A stretch of 51,902 nucleotides of DNA. It comes from Candidatus Methanoperedens sp. (GTDB taxonomy: Archaea; Halobacteriota; Methanosarcinia; Methanosarcinales; Methanoperedenaceae). The position numbers and the translations under genes were made by a program. The stretch is taken from positions 1 to 51,902 of the forward strand of contig JAHFDG010000025.1 in assembly GCA_023249105.1 (NCBI GenBank). Reading direction: 5' to 3'. The stretch's first letter is position 1. The number at the start of each line of letters is the position of its first letter. Below, one piece after another: positions 49,780 to 51,902 of this stretch. Below the pieces are notes generated by a model. The model did no database searches and had not been told where the DNA came from. It saw only the letters and a list, made by a program, of their open reading frames with translations.

Positions 49780-49956
49780 CTATTCTTTCATTTCTTCTTC
49801 TGTTTTCGGCCTGGTAACAATATACCGGCCTGTTTCATATGGTGATGGTTCTATATACCATTTTTTACCGTCTTCTTTCTTAAGCCTACTTGCCAACGTT
49901 ATCGCTGATTGTTTAGTGTAGTCCCTGCCTGCCCATAATAGCCTGCCTGTATCCAT
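49780..49956 (-). CDS. Small hypothetical protein
   Basis: 58 aa from ATG 49956 at the shared leader AGGAGGCATACTATG (frame open to 50001). Beta-rich, Lys/Tyr-rich (LASRLKKEDGKKWYIEPSPY; GRYIVTRPKTEEE). No family recognised. Confidence 0.6.
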   Translation of the reverse strand: MDTGRLLWAGRDYTKQSAITLASRLKKEDGKKWYIEPSPYETGRYIVTRPKTEEEMKE

Positions 49957-49987
49957 AGTATGCCTCCTATGTTCGGTATGTGTTGAT

Positions 49988-50119
49988 TTAATAGTTTTCA
50001 AATATTGCTTTAAGTGTGTTTGTCTTATTATAATAAGTCAAAATTTTATCCATAGTATCAAGTTTGCTCCAATCAATACATGATTCTAATTCTTTTACTA
50101 ATCTTCTGGCCGCCGTCAT
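49988..50119 (-). CDS. Small hypothetical protein, start uncertain
   Basis: 43 aa from the only in-frame ATG (50119). The frame continues upstream without start codon for about 19 more codons (FSITHLKTGRCLKHRRV) until a stop next to the previous gene, and those residues look coding. Possibly the real gene begins upstream at a lost start, or a frameshift joins it to 50182-50361. Confidence 0.4.
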   Translation of the reverse strand: MTAARRLVKELESCIDWSKLDTMDKILTYYNKTNTLKAIFENY

Positions 50120-50181
50120 AACACGACGATGTTTAAGACATCTTCCTGTTTTTAAATGTGTTATCGAAAATTCATTTCAAG

Positions 50182-50361
50182 TTAATCAGATAATAAGTAA
50201 CAAATCTTAAAATATTCATGTTGTCCTAAAATCCCGCCAGAAAATATATAATCAATGTAATCATTGGATCGGGTAGCACGTGCCAGGTCGTCTGTTACAT
50301 GCCGTGATCCCGTTTGCCATGTTTTATATATGTTTGCTATACAATCCTGGTTGTTTTCCAT
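50182..50361 (-). CDS. Small hypothetical protein
   Basis: 59 aa: ATG 50361 with AAGGAGATC, TAA 50182-50184. Residues GSRHVTDDLARATRSNDYID and SGGILGQHEYFKICYLL; alpha-helical, two Cys. No family recognised. Confidence 0.55.
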   Translation of the reverse strand: MENNQDCIANIYKTWQTGSRHVTDDLARATRSNDYIDYIFSGGILGQHEYFKICYLLSD

Positions 50362-50391
50362 GTTTTTGATCTCCTTGATATGTATTATATT

Positions 50392-51006
50392 TTAATCCAT
50401 GATCTTTTTTTGAATTTCTTTCACTAAATATTGAGCATAGGAATAAGCGGTTTCCCCTAAATCATAGTTTCCTACATAATATACTGTTTTTTTTCCAGAT
50501 TCACGCATTCTCTTTTCGTGTAAGTCTTGTTGTTTTTGATCTGCCCTATTCCATTGTGTTCGTGTCATATTCTTGATAACATTCTCTTGAGCAGTATGTA
50601 ATTCAACGCCTTCGATAATCATTTCTTTTACTTTGTCTTTTATAGCCATAATCGTTCCATTAAATCTCATTTGCTTATTCAAAATAGAAATAACCTTCCC
50701 TTTTTGCATAGGGGACAAACCATCTGCAAACCCATCTATATTATCTCTTATAGCCTTCTGTTCTTTTTTAATTCTTTCCTTTTCGGCAAGATGTTGTAAA
50801 CGTTTTATATCTTCAGAATCCTTTTTACGATTAAAAACAACCTCTTCTTCGGCTTCTTCCTTGGTTTTAAATAACGTATCCCCAAACCCTTGGCCTGTTT
50901 TTCTATCCCTATCTGGGACTGCATATCTATCTTGTATTGATCCATCCGCCATTTTTATTTTTATTATATATATTTGATAATTCCCGTCATTTATATTTTC
51001 TTTCAT
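50392..51006 (-). CDS. Charged helical hypothetical protein
   Basis: 204 aa, AAAAAGGGGA upstream. Residues 1-55 alpha/beta (YQIYIIKIKMADGSIQDRYA), 55-90 a Lys/Glu coiled coil, then a helical domain (QKGKVISILNKQMRFNGTIM) and a terminal segment with TVYYVGNYDLGETAYSYAQY. Largest gene of the leftward mini-gene block. No family recognised. Confidence 0.65.
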   Translation of the reverse strand: MKENINDGNYQIYIIKIKMADGSIQDRYAVPDRDRKTGQGFGDTLFKTKEEAEEEVVFNRKKDSEDIKRLQHLAEKERIKKEQKAIRDNIDGFADGLSPMQKGKVISILNKQMRFNGTIMAIKDKVKEMIIEGVELHTAQENVIKNMTRTQWNRADQKQQDLHEKRMRESGKKTVYYVGNYDLGETAYSYAQYLVKEIQKKIMD

Positions 51007-51026
51007 TTTTTTATCCCCTTTTTAGT

Positions 51027-51104
51027 TTAGGCAGTTTTGTTTAATCTATAATCAATAACTGCATTGACATATTTTTTATATCTTAATCCTGTAATGTGCC
51101 ACAT
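51027..51104 (-). CDS. Tiny basic ORF
   Basis: 25 aa: ATG 51104 with AAGGGGATTGAG upstream, TAA 51027-51029. Sequence is basic and aromatic (WHITGLRYKKYVNAVIDYRL). Good ribosome site, but too short to be certain. Confidence 0.4.
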   Translation of the reverse strand: MWHITGLRYKKYVNAVIDYRLNKTA

Positions 51105-51129
51105 GTCTCAATCCCCTTATTATTAATAG

Positions 51130-51372
51130 TTATAAATTTTGTGCCCATTGCTCCAGCTTCATTTCTAAGTCACGGTAACAACTAAAAGCTGTTACGCCCG
51201 ATAACTTCACAAGCTCGGCCAAGATGTTATTCACTCCTGCTTGACTTGCCGCCACTTTGCACCCTAAAATATCTGATAATATCGCTCGGCGTAATTTCTT
51301 GTTTGCCTGCCCTGATAATTGATATACGTCACCTTTTATCAATTTAATTATGTTGATTGTGTTTGCGTTCAT
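51130..51372 (-). CDS. Small helical hypothetical protein, first gene of the leftward operon
   Basis: 80 aa, ATG 51372 with AGGAGC upstream. Helical, no motifs (NIIKLIKGDVYQLSGQANKK; NILAELVKLSGVTAFSCY). Nearest gene to the leftward promoter at 51416-51443. Confidence 0.6.
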   Translation of the reverse strand: MNANTINIIKLIKGDVYQLSGQANKKLRRAILSDILGCKVAASQAGVNNILAELVKLSGVTAFSCYRDLEMKLEQWAQNL

Positions 51373-51415
51373 TGTTTGCTCCTATTTAATGGTTGTTAAT
51401 TTGTTTTTAACTACG

Positions 51416-51443
51416 ATAATATATAGAGCAAGTTCAATGCCAA
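51416..51443 (-). promoter_or_regulatory. Leftward promoter of the mini-gene block
   Basis: Minus strand TTGGCA (complement of 51438-51443), 16 bases, TATTAT (complement of 51416-51421), a good sigma70 match. The same bases also contain GG-N10-GC within TTGGCATTGAACTTGCT (51427-51443), the sigma54 pattern. The sequence cannot decide between them. The first gene starts 44 bases downstream. Confidence 0.6.
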
Positions 51444-51459
51444 CCCTGATATTATTTTT

Positions 51460-51760
51460 AAAATATCTTATAACTATATAATATTATTATATATATATTT
51501 TTTATGTATCAAATAAAAAATTAAATTGATACAGATTTTAATGTTATAACTATTAAAAAAATTAATAGATTTAATGGCTTTTTTAAAAAAACATAATAAT
51601 ATCAACACATTAAAACTATAAAAACATTTAATAGAGTATTAAAAAAATTAATAGTTAAAAAGACAATAATATCATAGAGTTATAAAGCGTGGTGTTAAAA
51701 GATTTAATAGAGTATAATTGTATATAATTTATAGATTTTTAATTTTTTTATACAATAGAT
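51460..51760. repeat. Very AT-rich repeat region
   Basis: About 300 bases almost without G/C. Repeated words: TTAAAAAAATTAATAG twice (near 51550 and 51640), TTTAATAGAGTAT twice (near 51629 and 51702), and the palindrome CTATTAA-AAAAA-TTAATAG. No ORF. Could be an origin-unwinding or partition region, or a transcription-silencer-type AT tract. Confidence 0.5.
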
Positions 51761-51821
51761 GACGGTTCAAATCCTTATAAGGGATTCAATAATCATAGTA
51801 ATCTCTTTACGATGGAGTGCC

Positions 51822-51902
51822 ATGTCTGGACGCCAATTTTGTCAAGAATTTCAATACGATAGGGGGGGGATCGAATCTTTACAACAATATCAGCAGGTTA
51901 AC
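51822..51902 (+). CDS. ORF open at the window end (possible junction-spanning gene)
   Basis: ATG 51822 with GGAG upstream; 27 codons (SGRQFCQEFQYDRGGIESLQ...) open to the last base. If base 51902 joins base 1 the frame continues for 18 codons and stops at 55-57, giving 45 aa. An in-frame ATG at 51759 would give 66. No family recognised. Confidence 0.3.
   Translation, partial: MSGRQFCQEFQYDRGGIESLQQYQQVN

Noticed and set aside
51759-51800. tRNA 3' end / attachment site (GGTTCAAATCC)
   Set aside because: Only two base pairs of a T-stem form around the loop and no integrase is in the window.

Overview
The window looks like a nearly complete, possibly circularly permuted genome of a tailed phage with a long flexible tail (siphovirus type). 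It has an HK97-type head module (terminase, portal, ClpP-like protease, capsid), a lambda-style tail module with a tail-chaperone frameshift and a long tape measure, and a lambda J-like tip protein. No integrase was recognised. Strong AGGAGG ribosome sites and sigma70-type promoters point to a bacterial host. The BR0599-like and J-like tail-tip proteins are most familiar from phages of Gram-negative bacteria, but the host cannot be named from sequence alone.

Layout. 0.1-5.2 kb (rightward): HNH endonuclease, ParB/DNA-methyltransferase fusion, small and large terminase, small zinc-ribbon and HTH proteins. 5.3-7.4 kb (rightward): an inserted unit that is the highlight of the window. A promoter with a palindromic operator is followed by a small zinc-ribbon protein, a 285-aa protein related to the C-terminal domain of IS110 transposases but without a nuclease domain, an array of eight exact 36-bp units, and a helical/coiled-coil protein. 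Each unit is 9 conserved + 9 variable + 9 conserved + 9 variable bases. This architecture matches TIGR-Tas (tandem interspaced guide RNA) systems, here of the nuclease-less TasA type. 7.5-37.3 kb (rightward): portal, protease, capsid, decoration and fibre-like proteins, connectors, a methyltransferase and a glycosyltransferase, tail tube, chaperones G/GT, tape measure, tail tip, lysis region and a DUF1353 protein. The lysis amidase is broken twice: an N-terminal fragment is followed by an antisense HNH gene, then a copy with a one-base frameshift.

37.4-41.3 kb (leftward): small genes, an HNH remnant and a recombination cassette (PD-(D/E)XK nuclease, coiled-coil protein, probable annealing-type protein), read from a perfect-consensus promoter at 41.5 kb. 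41.6-46.8 kb (rightward): an HTH regulator on a probable leaderless mRNA, a Lar-like zinc protein, a structured RNA/terminator, a primase-polymerase/ATPase with ten internal GTAACA iteron-like sites, a cytosine methyltransferase with an internal deletion, a zinc-ribbon protein with an SSB-like tail, and a PD-(D/E)XK nuclease. 46.8-51.4 kb (leftward): about 17 very small accessory genes, six of which share an almost identical leader (AGGAGGCATACYATG or a close variant). 51.4-51.9 kb: very AT-rich, repeat-bearing DNA and an ORF that stays open through the window end and would continue at base 1 if the sequence is circular.

Four integron attC-like imperfect palindromes sit between small genes (2.3, 37.6, 41.4 and 42.6 kb), suggesting that some accessory genes arrived as cassettes. 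Several reading frames are disrupted near homopolymers, so sequencing error is an alternative for some of the apparent pseudogenes.
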